Source of the DNA: Chamaelirium japonicum | Lineage: Eukaryota > Streptophyta > Magnoliopsida > Liliales > Melanthiaceae | Direction of reading: 5' to 3' | Length of the DNA: 64,000 nucleotides | NCBI GenBank assembly: GCA_947650365.1 | Contig: OX393555.1 | Span: 17,657,424 to 17,721,423, forward strand | In this document: positions 1 through 8,836 of the stretch, in pieces | Layout: the number at the start of each line of letters is the position of its first letter | Numbering within the stretch: the stretch's first letter is position 1 | Notes under the pieces: generated by a model | Databases searched by the model: none | What the model was told of the DNA's origin: nothing | Seen by the model: the letters and a program-made list of their open reading frames with translations, nothing else | Program-made: the position numbers and the translations under genes

Positions 1-19
1 TGTTTCGGAGAGCCCCCTC

Positions 20-105
20 AGCCTCCTCGGATGCCACCAGCGGATATATCCAGGGAGGCCGGGAAGTCGGTCAGATCCTCCTAGGGGGCAGGATCTGGTG
101 CCTCC
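20..105. repeat. GC-rich dispersed repeat fragment, copy 1
   Basis: This segment shares an ordered set of short blocks with 8850-8925, just after the TBL stop codon: GCCTCCTCGGA, then CAGGGAGGC followed by GGGA, then GGATCTGG. Two diverged copies of the same family are therefore present 8.8 kb apart. The GC-rich, C-run-bearing character would fit the 5' region of a plant LINE, but no reverse transcriptase is visible, so the family assignment is inference. Confidence 0.45.
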
Positions 106-109
106 TTCA

Positions 110-130
110 CCCCCCCCCCCCCCCCCCCCT
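110..130. repeat. poly-C tract
   Basis: An uninterrupted run of about 20 C. Similar homopolymers occur at about 1293-1307 (C) and about 1665-1695 (T then G). Such runs are prone to slippage and to sequencing length error. Confidence 0.8.
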
Positions 131-242
131 TTGTGTAGGTAAGGGCTCTAGTGGCGGCGTTTTTGTGTTCGTCTCTCCGGTGCGACACGATCCCTCCCCT
201 GCGAGTCTCGCAGGCCACCACCGGCTTCGGGGTTCGATCTTT

Positions 243-342
243 GGCTGTCTGCGACGGTAGTGGCAGATTTGGCCCCCCGAATTGCCGATGACGGCTGTCT
301 ATGACGGTAGTGGCAGATTTGGCCCCCCGAATTGCCGATGAC
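243..342. repeat. 50-bp tandem duplication
   Basis: Two adjacent 50-bp copies (243-292 and 293-342) both start GGCTGTCT and end GCCGATGAC, and differ at only about two positions early in the unit. The near identity points to a recent local duplication. The open frame across it on the minus strand is only the periodic reading of this GC-rich repeat. Confidence 0.85.
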
Positions 343-404
343 GGAAGTTCCAACGAATGGGTTCCCAGTCTCCTATAAGATGAGATTTTACAACAGAATC
401 TCTC

Positions 405-436
405 TGTGTGTGTGTGTGCGCGCGTGCGCGTACGCG
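405..436. repeat. alternating TG/CG microsatellite
   Basis: Strictly alternating purine-pyrimidine dinucleotides, first TG then CG and GTAC, for about 32 bp. This composition is known to favour Z-DNA. No gene is associated with it. Confidence 0.8.
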
Positions 437-1144
437 GACCCTTATTTAACGTGATCTCTCCGTTGAAAACTCATTTTCATCTCTTGTGGTAACAATTCTT
501 CCTAAAACGCTTAAAACAAAAATTGTAGGCGAAAAGCCAATCAAGACTACCTTTTTTGCGGCTGAAAATCAAAGTTAATGGCGAATCAATTAATCGACGT
601 ACATCTTTTTCCAAGCTTCCCAGATTGGGATGGTAATAAGGATTTCTATAACCGAGCGTAAAGTTATGACAACTTGAAGTTGGCAAATAGCATATGGACT
701 TCAAGTAATACTAGTTGATTGGGAATCCAATCACTCTCTTCGCATGTCCATTGTGTATGTTGCATCAATTATCATTCATCTTTCTAGCATTTATCCCTCA
801 CTGCCTTCTGATTGCGTAGCAAGATTCTAGATTCACAAATATCCGAGACATTGGATCGATTCCCGCTTACAACAAATTAATAACTGGTAGGGGGCTGACT
901 TAACCCTCCCTCAGCTGAGATGGTAAGGGATTCTCAAAAAAGAAAAGAAAAGATTATAGGTACCTTAATTATATTTATATAGAATCGCTTTCATCGCTTC
1001 TATATCCGGCACTGCACGTTCATTGGCGGACCCAAAAACTCTAAAATTAAAAATGTTGAGGGGGCATAAAGATTTTTGTAAAAAAACTTCAAATCTTCTA
1101 AGAGCCCTCTTAATCTCTATCTATTTGGACATGGATGGTATAGA
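437..1144. other. intergenic, no gene recognised
   Basis: Mixed-composition sequence with only short open frames that have no recognisable domain. I see no RNA gene or clear repeat structure in it. Confidence 0.5.
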
Positions 1145-1509
1145 TGCCCTCTCGCTCCAAAACCCGGGTCGTAAGAGGAGGTCCGCCAGAGAGTATTTAA
1201 GCACACGTACCATTGCGTAGACCCTAGCCGATGTGGGACTACACCCAACAATCCCCCCCTCACATGAAGTTAGGGCTGAACCTCCTGCCAGCCCCCCCCC
1301 CCCCCCCTTCTCGTGCGGCACCAGGGGACAAGATATCCATGGGTACAACCAGCCCACACCCGACTAAACCTGGTTGGGCAGAACCTAGCTATGATACCAT
1401 TTGTAGATACCCTCTCGCCTCAAAACCTGGATTGTAAAGGGAGGTCCACCAGAGGGTATTTAAGCACACCATTGTCTAGCTCCTAGCCGATGTGAGACTA
1501 AGCTCAACA
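1145..1509 (-). mobile_element. TRIM (miniature LTR retrotransposon), minus strand
   Basis: Two direct repeats of just over 100 bp (1145-1250 and 1408-1509) lie either side of a coding-free internal segment of about 157 bp. Read on the minus strand, both LTRs begin TGTTG. The 3' copy ends CA, while the 5' copy ends TA, a likely mutation. Eight bases inside the 5' LTR is TGGTATCATAGC (complement of 1388-1399), close to the initiator Met-tRNA primer-binding site TGGTATCAGAGC. A purine-rich tract (complement of 1251-1266) abuts the 3' LTR. This LTR-PBS-PPT-LTR layout in 365 bp defines a TRIM. The LTRs differ at many positions, so the insertion is old. I could not see a matching 5-bp target duplication. 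Confidence 0.85.
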
Positions 1510-1943
1510 GAAGGGCCCAACTCTAGAAGCCGGCTTGAGCCTAGATAAAGCTGAAGGCTGAACAAACTGTGTAAACAAGCAATGTAATCCCTCAATGTCT
1601 TGCCTAGAAATCGATATACAAAAGCTTCAATAATAACTGGTGGCCAGCCAAACTGAGCAAAATCTTTTTTTTTTTTTTTGGGGGGGGGGGGGGGGATCAC
1701 CAATTGATTCCCATGGAGTAGCCACTAAGACGCAACAAGCGTAAACCGACAACCCTAAAGAAAGGAAAAAAAAAAAGAAAAGCCGCTCGCCGGCGAAGAC
1801 AGATCACTCCACATCCAGTGGGAAGAAAATCCCTAAACACGGGGAATTATAACCAGAGAAACACCACCAAAAAAGAAACAAACCAAAAATTCGACGACCA
1901 CCGCCATCCCCAGCAGCCCTGCTGATAAGGAGGAGTCCGAACT
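1510..1943. other. intergenic with T/G homopolymer runs
   Basis: No gene is recognised. A T run followed directly by a G run lies at about 1665-1695 and an A-rich stretch at about 1760-1785. Confidence 0.5.
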
Positions 1944-2030
1944 GAACCAAACCTAACCGAACCAAACTGAACATGAAGTTGGGTTAGGTTGTGAAAGTGT
2001 AACCCCAAAACCTAACTAGGGTCAGCTAGC
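1944..2030. repeat. dispersed repeat shared with 10085-10155
   Basis: Both places contain an AACCGAAC-like start, then GAACATGAAGTTGGG, TAGGTTGTG and CTAACTAGGGTCAGC in the same order, with small indels. This marks an interspersed repeat that has copies on both sides of the TBL gene. Its class is not evident. Confidence 0.65.
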
Positions 2031-2126
2031 AATCTACCTCATCAGGAGCCAGACATGTATTGAACCCCTTCTAAACAAAAACCAAGTCTCAATCAAAACC
2101 AATCCAATTGCAAAAAAAAAATGAAA

Positions 2127-2387
2127 GGGTTATTTTGACTTTGCCCCAAATTTGGCCTTGAATTAGACTTTACCCCACATATTTCATGAATTAGACTTTA
2201 CCACCCAAAACTAACTGTTCCGTCAGCTCAGCCCCCAAACCTTTATTTATTTTCCGTCAGCTCACCCTTTCTCTTAGATGGTGTGCTGACGGAAAAGTTA
2301 GTTTTGGGGGGTAAAGTCTAATTAATGAAAAATGGGGGGTAAAGTCTAATTCAAAGCAAAGTTTGGTGGGCAAAGTCAAAATAACCC
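2127..2387. mobile_element. MITE with long terminal inverted repeats
   Basis: The first about 95 bases are the imperfect reverse complement of the last about 100. Both ends read inward as GGGTTATTTTGACTTTGCCC, followed by AATTAGACTTTACC and CCGTCAGC. The element is about 261 bp with no coding capacity and can fold into one long hairpin. Flanking A-runs hide any target duplication. Confidence 0.8.
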
Positions 2388-2397
2388 AAAAAAAAAA

Positions 2398-3484
2398 GGG
2401 AAATATTATTCATACCCCATAAATCTGTAATTAGCCCCCATTTCCAACAAACTTGAATACACCCCATTTTTTTTTTTCATACCCCATTCCTATCCCAAAA
2501 ATACCCTTCCCTCTTACACCCCACCTTCAATACACCCCAGTTAAATGGCCCGCCCCAACTTGATTATACCCCAATCAAACACATACCCCCTTAAATATAC
2601 CCCAATTATATGCACTCTTGAATACACCCCACTCTTAAATAAACCCCATGCAGTTGGCTGATACTTGAAGACACAAGTAGAGCTGCAACTTGGGCGGGCC
2701 AACCTGAGCGCAACCCGAGTCCAACCCGAACCCAACCCAAATTTGGGCGGGCTAATCCGAGCCCAACCCGAATCATTTCTCCTCGACCCGACAGGACCCG
2801 ACACGAAGTTAGCGGGTCTGGGTCAAGGCTAAATGGGTTCGGGTCGTAAACGGATCGACATGATAGACCCGTTTATTAAACGGGTCGGGTCCGGGTTTAG
2901 GGTTTGGACACGGTAGACCCAGGAAGACCCGTTTAGTATTCAATAGGTCATGTCGGGTTGGGTCTACCAGCAATCCGATACTATAATATATAAAACCAGT
3001 GGGTCTTTCGGGTCAGGTCGGGTCAAGTCGGATTGGGTCGGATCGGGTCAACTGAATAGATCCGGGTGGTAAACGGGTCTTATCGTGTCTACCTGTTTAT
3101 TAGCGAGTCGGGTACGGGTTTAGGATCTAGACACCATTAGTTAAACGGGTCAGGTCCTGGTTTAGGGGTTTTGGACACGACACGAACCCGACACGACTCA
3201 TTGCCACCCCTAGCTGCAACTTGAGCGGGCCAACCCGAACCCAACCCGACTTTGGGCGGGTTAACCCAAACCCACCCCGCACAACCCGACGGGTTGGGCG
3301 TGGGCTAAGTTTAAACGAACATTGGGTTGGGTTGGGGTACAAAAGACGCTGAGCAGGGGCTTTGGGGTTTGGGGTATAAAAAAAAGGGCATTGTTGGTAT
3401 TAAAGGATTGTTGAGTAAGTTATTGAGAAACGCTAGGGATACGGGGGCTAATTACAGATTTTTGGGGTATGAATAAAATTTCCC
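2398..3484. mobile_element. 1.09-kb non-autonomous element with about 46-bp TIRs
   Basis: The left end (GGGAAATATTATTCATACCC, then CTGTAATTAGCCCCC) is matched by the reverse complement of the right end (GGGAAATTTTATTCATACCC, then the same CTGTAATTAGCCCCC). No transposase is recognisable inside. Much of the interior is a nested hAT-like repeat. A-runs on both sides prevent a target-site call. It lies about 10 bp from the preceding MITE. Confidence 0.75.
2682..3265. mobile_element. nested GGGTCGGGTC-rich element with flanking direct repeat
   Basis: A block reading CTGCAACTTG, GCGGGCCAACC and CCCAACCCGA occurs at about 2682-2755 and again, in the same orientation, at about 3212-3265. Between the copies lies sequence dense in CGGGTC and AAACGGGTC, ending in a GACACGACACGAACCCGACA motif and TTGCCACCCC. 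Read from the minus strand this is the GGGGTGGCAA start common to a widespread group of plant hAT-like MITEs. The hAT assignment rests on that resemblance only. Confidence 0.5.
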
Positions 3485-3804
3485 AAAAAAAAATCAAAAC
3501 CAGTCCAACGTGCGAAGCTTCAACTGCTCTCCCACCGCAACAGTTGCGCTACTGCCTACAATTGTCTGAAGGCCCGCAAACCATGGAACATCCACAATGC
3601 AGCACACAGGCAATTTCGTAGTGGGCTCCTACCTGCCCGACACGTACACCCACCTAGAGTGGGGCCCACAAACTACTCTTGATCTGTATAAACTTCGCCC
3701 TGGTAAAACTAGTTCAACATGGCCAACCTCAACTGGTTCTCAAAAAAACATGGCCAACCACAACTCTTCCAGAAAATCCGACCAACAACTAGCAATATTA
3801 TAGA
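3485..3804. other. intergenic, no gene recognised
   Basis: This is unremarkable sequence. An open frame of 68 codons here has no recognised domain and no coding-like features. Confidence 0.4.
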
Positions 3805-4524
3805 GGCCAAATTACAAAAATCTCCCATGAACAGTACATCTTATTTATATTGCTCCCTCAAAATTTTAATTTGAACCCTAAACTATGCCTCCATCGGCAT
3901 TTAGCCCCCTCCGTCAACTTTTTATTCCGAAAATATCCTTAACAATTACATATTCCATTGAAGTCAGGGCTTCTCGTCGAACTAAAACTAGAGCACTTGA
4001 ACTAGCTAAACACGCTTCACCGACCACCCCGCCTAGACCCCACTTGCTTTGGAGATTTGAACCTGCCAATATGCTCGACTCCTATCGAGATTCTTCAACA
4101 ATTGGGACCAGACTGCAGGCTCAATATGTCGGATGAGGATATACTCGAGGTGATGAGACTTGAGAGCATAATGCGGAGAGAAAATGTGCCTCCTACAAGA
4201 GACAATCGTTTTTGAGAATTCAATTTTTTACATGTTTGGGTTTGGGCATTGATCGAGAGATCAGGTCCACCTAACCCCCTTCCCATATAGGGATGTCACA
4301 TTCTCTCTCTCTCTCAAAAAAAAATCCTTTAACAATTTCAAATAAGACTCGAATACTTGTTAAAAATTATAAATTATGCTTACTTGAGAAAGGGTATTTT
4401 CGGAATAAAAGTTGACGGATGGTGCTAAATGCAGACGGAACATAGATCAGGGTTCAAATTATTTTATAAAAAAAATTGAGGGGTTAATATGAAATGAGAT
4501 GTGGGAGGTTTTTGTTACTTGCCC
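3805..4524. mobile_element. 720-bp MULE-type foldback element upstream of TBL
   Basis: The terminal inverted repeats are about 150 bp. From each end one reads an (A)TTAC/GTAAC-AAAAA-CTCCCA start, then AATTTGAACCCT, GCATTTAGC, CCGTCAACTTTT and ATTCCGAAAATA. The flanking 9 bases are TATTATAGA (3796-3804) and TACTATAAA (4525-4533), matching at 7 of 9 with both differences being transitions. A 9-bp duplication is the Mutator-superfamily hallmark. No transposase is seen, so it is non-autonomous. The right-hand duplication overlaps the TBL TATA box. Confidence 0.7.
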
Positions 4525-4527
4525 TAC

Positions 4528-4534
4528 TATAAAA
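4528..4534 (+). promoter_or_regulatory. TATA box of the TBL gene
   Basis: TATAAAA lies 55 bases before the first ATG (4583) and 91 before the second in-frame ATG (4619). A start of transcription about 25-32 bases downstream would fall near 4555-4565, giving a leader of about 20-60 nt. The box sits in the right target duplication of the adjacent 720-bp element. Confidence 0.6.
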
Positions 4535-4582
4535 CCAGCCATTAACCAGCAGAATCAGATCTTTTATTGAGTCAAAGTTTTC

Positions 4583-5107
4583 ATGATCATCACCCAAAGC
4601 TCCCACCCCCCCTCTTCAATGGAGTCCTGTTACATTCAGCTCCTCTTTAAGATCCCACACAACCTACAGACCACTCCAACACTAGCTCTCCTATCAACAC
4701 TGATCCTTCTGCTCTTCACCATAATCCTACTATATGACCACCCAGTACTGCTGCATCAATCCCTATATTTTTCTTCATCATCCTCTTCGACCATGGACGC
4801 AGACGAGTCGACGAGCGCGGGATCAGCGAGGGAGTGCGACGTCTCGAAGGGGGAGTGGGTGCGGGATCCGGAGGCGCCCCGCTACACGAACACGACTTGC
4901 TGGACGATCCAGGAGCACCAGAACTGCATCAAGTATGGAAGGCCAGACATGGACTTCTTGAGGTGGAGGTGGAAGCCGGAGGGGTGCGAGCTGCCACGCT
5001 TCGATCCCGATCGGTTCCTCGAGCATGTGAGGGGGAAGTCGATGGCGTTCGTAGGGGACTCCTTGGCGAGGAACCACATGCAGTCTCTGATGTGCCTCCT
5101 ATCTAGG
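4583..5107 (+). CDS. TBL exon 1 (anchor, TBL domain, GDS motif)
   Basis: 525 bases, 175 codons, ending exactly on a codon (Arg175). The donor is AGG|GTAAGC with GT at 5108-5109. It encodes the cytosolic tail, the membrane anchor, a Ser-rich stem and the GDS serine. Frames on the opposite strand here are shadows. Confidence 0.9.
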
Positions 5108-8100
5108 GTAAGCGTACAAAACTGATGATCATCCTCGTAAAAAAATCATCAAATTTGAAAACCTCTAGGGTGGTCAAATAAAGCATTTCCTATATAGAGA
5201 TGGCAACGGTGCGGTTTTGGGCAAAACCAAAACCGCACCGCAACACTGAACCACCACACCGAAACCGCACCGCACCGCGACGGTTTACTTAACGGGTGAA
5301 ATAAACAGTTATAAACTGTTTACATATATGACTATGTTAAAAGTTTTCAAATTTGATGATTTTTTGTGAGGATGATCATCTAATCATATTTATATGATCC
5401 ACAAAAAAAAAAAAAGGATAAAAAAGAAGCGGCTAGCCAATTTCGGTTGAAATAGGTTAGCGTTTTATTTCCTAAATCTCATTAGATCTTGAACAAACTA
5501 TTCCCAAACCTCATCGGATCTTGATCAAAATTATCCATGAGTGAGCCGTATGACATTGGTGTTAGCTTAGCCTCTCATAATCGTGTACTATTATAGCCGG
5601 CCTTCCAACAAGACAATGTACGGTGTATCCTATTGGATCACCTCCGATGATAAATGAGAAATGCTATTTAGCCTGAAGATTTCTTCTGAATTTGCTGGCC
5701 CAATTGACATGACAGCACACAACTGGTGGCTGAAACTCACCAACATCAATTGGGCCAGCGAATTCAGGAAAATCTTCAGGCTGAATAGGATTGCTCATGA
5801 GAAAAACGTTGCTTGCATGACTTCTTCCCTAATCTTTATAGCAATAATTGATTTTGACTTTATGTCCCGAAACATCTATCTTGAATGGTCAACCTGAATT
5901 ACATGTCCGGATCATATATAGCCGTTCGTTGCACCCAGCCCCTATCGTTGAATCGCACTCAGCCCTGACTGACAGGCAAAGGGACCCTGTGATTTCGGGT
6001 TGAATAGCAATGCTCTTTTGTAATTGGCGTAATTAATAGCATTGTCAAAGATACCACAATAAATATTATTGTAAAATTCCTCACAAAATTTCACTTCTAA
6101 CTCCTCATTTAATTTTCCCTCAATTATTCATTTTTTGCCCTATTTATGGAAAGCACTCTTTGTTGTAATCCGAAGCCCTCGCATAGTGGAATACGACGAG
6201 CATAGAAGCACCACGGTAGAGACTACCACTGATCAAATAGATAAATACAAGTAAAACACCCAAAAAATTCGAACAACGATCGATCGATGGATTTATTAGT
6301 ATGGAAAAATCCGAGTACCCGCTTGTCTCTAACCAATCCCTCATACACCCACAAAGTGATACTCCCCAGAGAGAAAGATCCCACAGCCTTACACCCTGAA
6401 GAACACTAAAGAAAATCCTTCCCAAAGCGTACAAGCCTCCTTGGATTCCTCTCCCTCTCCCTTGATGATGACTACCTTTGATACTCTCTCTTGAGTTGCT
6501 CTTGTGCCTCCATGATACCCTAGGTTCGTCCTAGGACTGCCTATTTATAGGCATACATTTGTATCTGACTTGGATAAGGAATCCCATGCGAAAATGCAAG
6601 CTGAATCGCCTCACCCGCGTGCTGCCAACCCAGATCGTATGTATGACCTGGGAAGATCGTGCACACGATCTGCTAGTGCAAGTCGTGCACACGACTTGAA
6701 CAAATCATGCAAATGATCTTCTTGGCAGATCCAATCTTCTCTACTTGTGCTCTATCTTCCGCCATTCCTTCAAGCACGAACCTTGTAGTTGTATGAGGTT
6801 TGTTTGGGGCTACATCTTCAACAATCTCCACCTTGATTTTAATCAATACATGAGCACTTTTTTGAACACGAATACCATCTCTTTGAACCATGAATCCATC
6901 TCCTGATCGCCGTCGCCACCTTTGCCCCCGCACTGGGAGCCCAATCACAAGACTTGGTGATTGCCCAAGTCTTTCGACTTGGTCGACCTTCTGATCATCC
7001 GCGGCCCTGAGCATGCTCCACCTATACATTTGTTCTTCATCAAACACCGTGCATATACCGCAGCTCTCTCGGCTAACATCATGATCATGGAGTCCGTCGA
7101 TAATCCTGCCGTAAACCATGGTCATTGATTCGCTTTGTGATCCTACCAATACCCATCACTCCTAAGTTGTACCCGTCGGCCAACGCTCGAACATCTTCCA
7201 CACCCTGCTGCACCACAGGTGTGTCCGTGGCTGAATCTGTTGCCACTATGACCGTCGTCGCTATTTCCCTATCGTTAGTCGACATCCACGGCACCTTGCT
7301 AGATCGTAAGTGTGCCCACAGTTGTATTTCCCATAGATTGTTACATGCAAAAGAACCCAAAAAAATTAAAGCCCTTAACCTAGTCGCCCCGAACCACCGT
7401 GGTTCTGGCTCCAGCCATCGACCTGTTATTTCCGTCTCCAGAGACAGTTCCGGATTGTTGTGATCTACAGGGTATCGAGTGAACCCCAGGCGGCTCCTAT
7501 CGTAAGGGCTGCTTGATCAAATGGGTGTGGACAGAAGTCGATGGTTGGACCCGAACCATGGTGATTCTGTGGTTAGGCGACTATTTTAAGTCTTTCAAAA
7601 AAAATCATTCACTAATTAATATTGTCTATATTATATATTAATGATGTATCTGTGTTTTAAATCCGAAAATTTGAATTTATTTGGAGTCTTCCTTAGTAGA
7701 GCCGACTTGAATACCCAAAGTTCGATACATTAAAAAATTATTATTATTTATTATATAGCATAAAATAAAATATTATTAATATATTGTATATAATATTGAA
7801 TGTTTATATTATTGTATAAACATATTGATGAAATATGACTCGGACGAGTTTTGAAGCGAGTTAACCAAGTATAGGATCAAGTCAGCCGAGTATTGGACAG
7901 AGTAGACCGAGATGTTTCTGGTCGGGGTCGATGGACGAGTCGATTTGATTTTCGGGCGAATCGAGTCAACTCGGCCAAGACGAGCCGAGTTGGGATGAGA
8001 TATAAAACACTTTGTTTTGAAGTAAGAACTTATATTTACAATAACAATTATGTCTTGTTTTACAGGTGGAGTATCCAAAGGACATATCCTACACCTCTGA

Positions 8101-8836
8101 TGAGAATTTCAAGCGCATGTTCTACACCACCTACAATTTCACCATTGCGATTTTCTGGTCCCCATTCCTGATAAAAGCTCAGGAGGGGGACACGGGCGGC
8201 ACGCCGAGGGCCGGCCTCTGGAACCTGTACCTCGACGAAGTAGACGGGAGTTGGGCATCCCAGATCGAAGAGTTCGACTTCCTGATCATCTCCGACGGAA
8301 ACTGGTTCACCCGGCCATCGATGTTCTACGAGAAGGGGCAGCTCATCGGGTGCCACTACTGCCAGATCGACAACTTCACCGACCTGACTCTCCACTACTC
8401 TCATCGGAAGGCCTTCCGGACGGCCCTCCAGGCGATCAATGAGGCGGCGGGTTATCGCGGGATAACAATCCTTCGGACGCTATCGCCGTCCCATTTCGAG
8501 AACGGGGAATGGAACAAGGGAGGGGACTGCGTCCGAATGAGGCCGTTCCAGAGCAACGAGACGCGGCTGGAGGGGATGGAGCGCGAGCTCTACATGGCGC
8601 AGGTCGAGGAGTTCAGAGAGGCGGCGAGGGAGGGGAGGGGGAGGGGGCTGGAGTTCAAGCTCCTGGACGCCACTTACCCTATGCTACTTAGGCCGGATGG
8701 GCACCCGAGCCGCTACGGGCACTGGGAGCACGAGAACGTGACTCTGTACAATGATTGCGTGCATTGGTGCTTGCCGGGGCCGATAGATGCCTTGAACGAC
8801 TTCTTGTTCCAGATTCTGGGGTGTGTATACACTTAA
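4583..8836 (+). CDS. TRICHOME BIREFRINGENCE-LIKE (TBL) wall polysaccharide O-acetyltransferase, two exons
   Basis: The gene is join(4583-5107, 8066-8836), 431 residues and intact. TBL proteins are Golgi type II membrane enzymes that acetylate wall polysaccharides using an acyl-serine intermediate. A hydrophobic anchor lies at about residues 33-51. The TBL domain starts near residue 84 (CDVSKGEW) and has conserved cysteines at 85, 106, 115 and 135. The GDS esterase motif is [10 protein letters not shown], with Ser160. The C-terminal PC-esterase/DUF231 part ends in [10 protein letters not shown] with the DxxH pair Asp405 and His408. The blocks [12 protein letters not shown] and RWRWKP and the VEYPKD start of exon 2 resemble the TBL19-22/TBL27 (AXY4) clade, so xyloglucan is the likeliest acceptor; this is inference. 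Length is normal for the family. The alternative start Met13 (4619) gives 419 residues and a better 5' leader length. Exons are GC-rich in an AT-rich setting. Confidence 0.93.
5124..5380. repeat. inverted repeat flanking a hAT-like insert near the splice donor
   Basis: 5124-5162 and 5343-5380 are near-perfect reverse complements (GATGATCATCCTCG at one end, CATCAAATTTGAAAAC at the other), differing at about three positions near the middle. The spacer of about 180 bases begins soon after the left arm with GATGGCAACGGTGCGG and is rich in ACCGCACCGC, a pattern seen in plant hAT-like MITEs. The left arm starts 16 bases after the 5' splice site, so a transcript hairpin could form there. Confidence 0.75.
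5654..5798. mobile_element. hairpin MITE, 145 bp
   Basis: Each end reads inward ATGAG, AAT, CTATT, AGCCTGAAGATTT and then CTGAATT, GCTGGCCCAATTG, so the element is two arms of roughly 55-60 bp around a short centre. No coding capacity. It is the kind of structure that can yield small RNAs when transcribed, here in the sense direction of the TBL intron. The open frame across it is an artefact. Confidence 0.8.
6161..6823 (-). mobile_element. copia-type LTR (3' LTR), minus strand
   Basis: The 663-bp segment begins TGTTG and ends CAACA on the plus strand, giving the TG...CA ends and 5-bp terminal inverted repeat of an LTR. Next to it at 6824-6837, read on the minus strand, is the purine-rich AATCAAGGTGGAGAT, the usual plant Ty1/copia polypurine tract before the 3' LTR. 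A TATA box on the minus strand (6541-6550) sits within it. No second LTR copy is visible in the window, so the element is truncated or rearranged. Confidence 0.75.
6541..6550 (-). promoter_or_regulatory. TATA box of the copia-type LTR
   Basis: CTATAAATAG on the minus strand, in the middle of the LTR, as expected for the U3 promoter. Transcription would run away from TBL exon 2, antisense to the TBL intron. Confidence 0.5.
6824..7350 (-). mobile_element. truncated internal region of the copia-type element
   Basis: The polypurine tract (6824-6837) is followed by moderately GC-rich sequence with two overlapping minus-strand open frames of 158 and 91 codons (6673-7149 and 7085-7360). Neither shows the RNase H, integrase, protease or zinc-knuckle motifs that would sit here in an autonomous copia element. 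It may be a non-autonomous derivative or a deleted copy. Confidence 0.45.
7359..7604. mobile_element. imperfect inverted-repeat element (MITE-like)
   Basis: The left arm (about 7359-7432; AAAAAAATTAAAG, CTTAACCTAGTCGCC, then CCATCGAC) is an imperfect reverse complement of the right arm (about 7532-7604; GTCGATGG, then GGCGACTATTTTAAG and CTTTCAAAAAAAA). It is about 246 bp long with no coding potential. Confidence 0.55.
7820..8000. repeat. GACTCG/GAGTC-rich dispersed repeat, copy 1
   Basis: This AT-flanked stretch is dense in GACTCG, CCGAG and CGAGTC words. A related fragment occurs at about 9915-10075. It ends about 65 bases before the TBL splice acceptor. The family is not identified. Confidence 0.45.
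8066..8836 (+). CDS. TBL exon 2 (PC-esterase part, DxxH motif, stop)
   Basis: 771 bases: 256 codons plus TAA at 8834-8836. It begins in phase with GTGGAGTATCC (Val-Glu-Tyr-Pro) right after the acceptor AG at 8064-8065. It carries the YNFT and FWSP blocks, ISDGNWF, an [17 protein letters not shown] block and the terminal DCVH. A short GCVYT tail follows the usual family end. Confidence 0.9.
   Translation: MEYPKDISYTSDENFKRMFYTTYNFTIAIFWSPFLIKAQEGDTGGTPRAGLWNLYLDEVDGSWASQIEEFDFLIISDGNWFTRPSMFYEKGQLIGCHYCQIDNFTDLTLHYSHRKAFRTALQAINEAAGYRGITILRTLSPSHFENGEWNKGGDCVRMRPFQSNETRLEGMERELYMAQVEEFREAAREGRGRGLEFKLLDATYPMLLRPDGHPSRYGHWEHENVTLYNDCVHWCLPGPIDALNDFLFQILGCVYT

Larger units (their letters stand above)
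5108..8065 (+). other. TBL intron, 2,958 bp
   Basis: Phase-0 intron, GTAAGC at the donor and a T-rich TTGTTTTACAG acceptor. It is mostly repeat-derived: an inverted repeat around a hAT-like insertion (5124-5380), a hairpin MITE (5654-5798), a minus-strand copia-type LTR with internal sequence (6161 to about 7350), an inverted-repeat element (7359-7604) and a GACTCG-rich repeat (about 7820-8000). Confidence 0.88.

Noticed and set aside
4823-5106. Other open frames over TBL exon 1 (both strands), and similar ones over exon 2 at 8060-8691
   Set aside because: They are shadows of the GC-rich coding exons; only the plus-strand frame carries the TBL motifs and joins through consensus splice sites.
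6673-7360. Minus-strand open frames of 158 and 91 codons
   Set aside because: They lie inside the truncated copia-type element next to its polypurine tract, show no gag or pol motif I recognise, and overlap in different frames.
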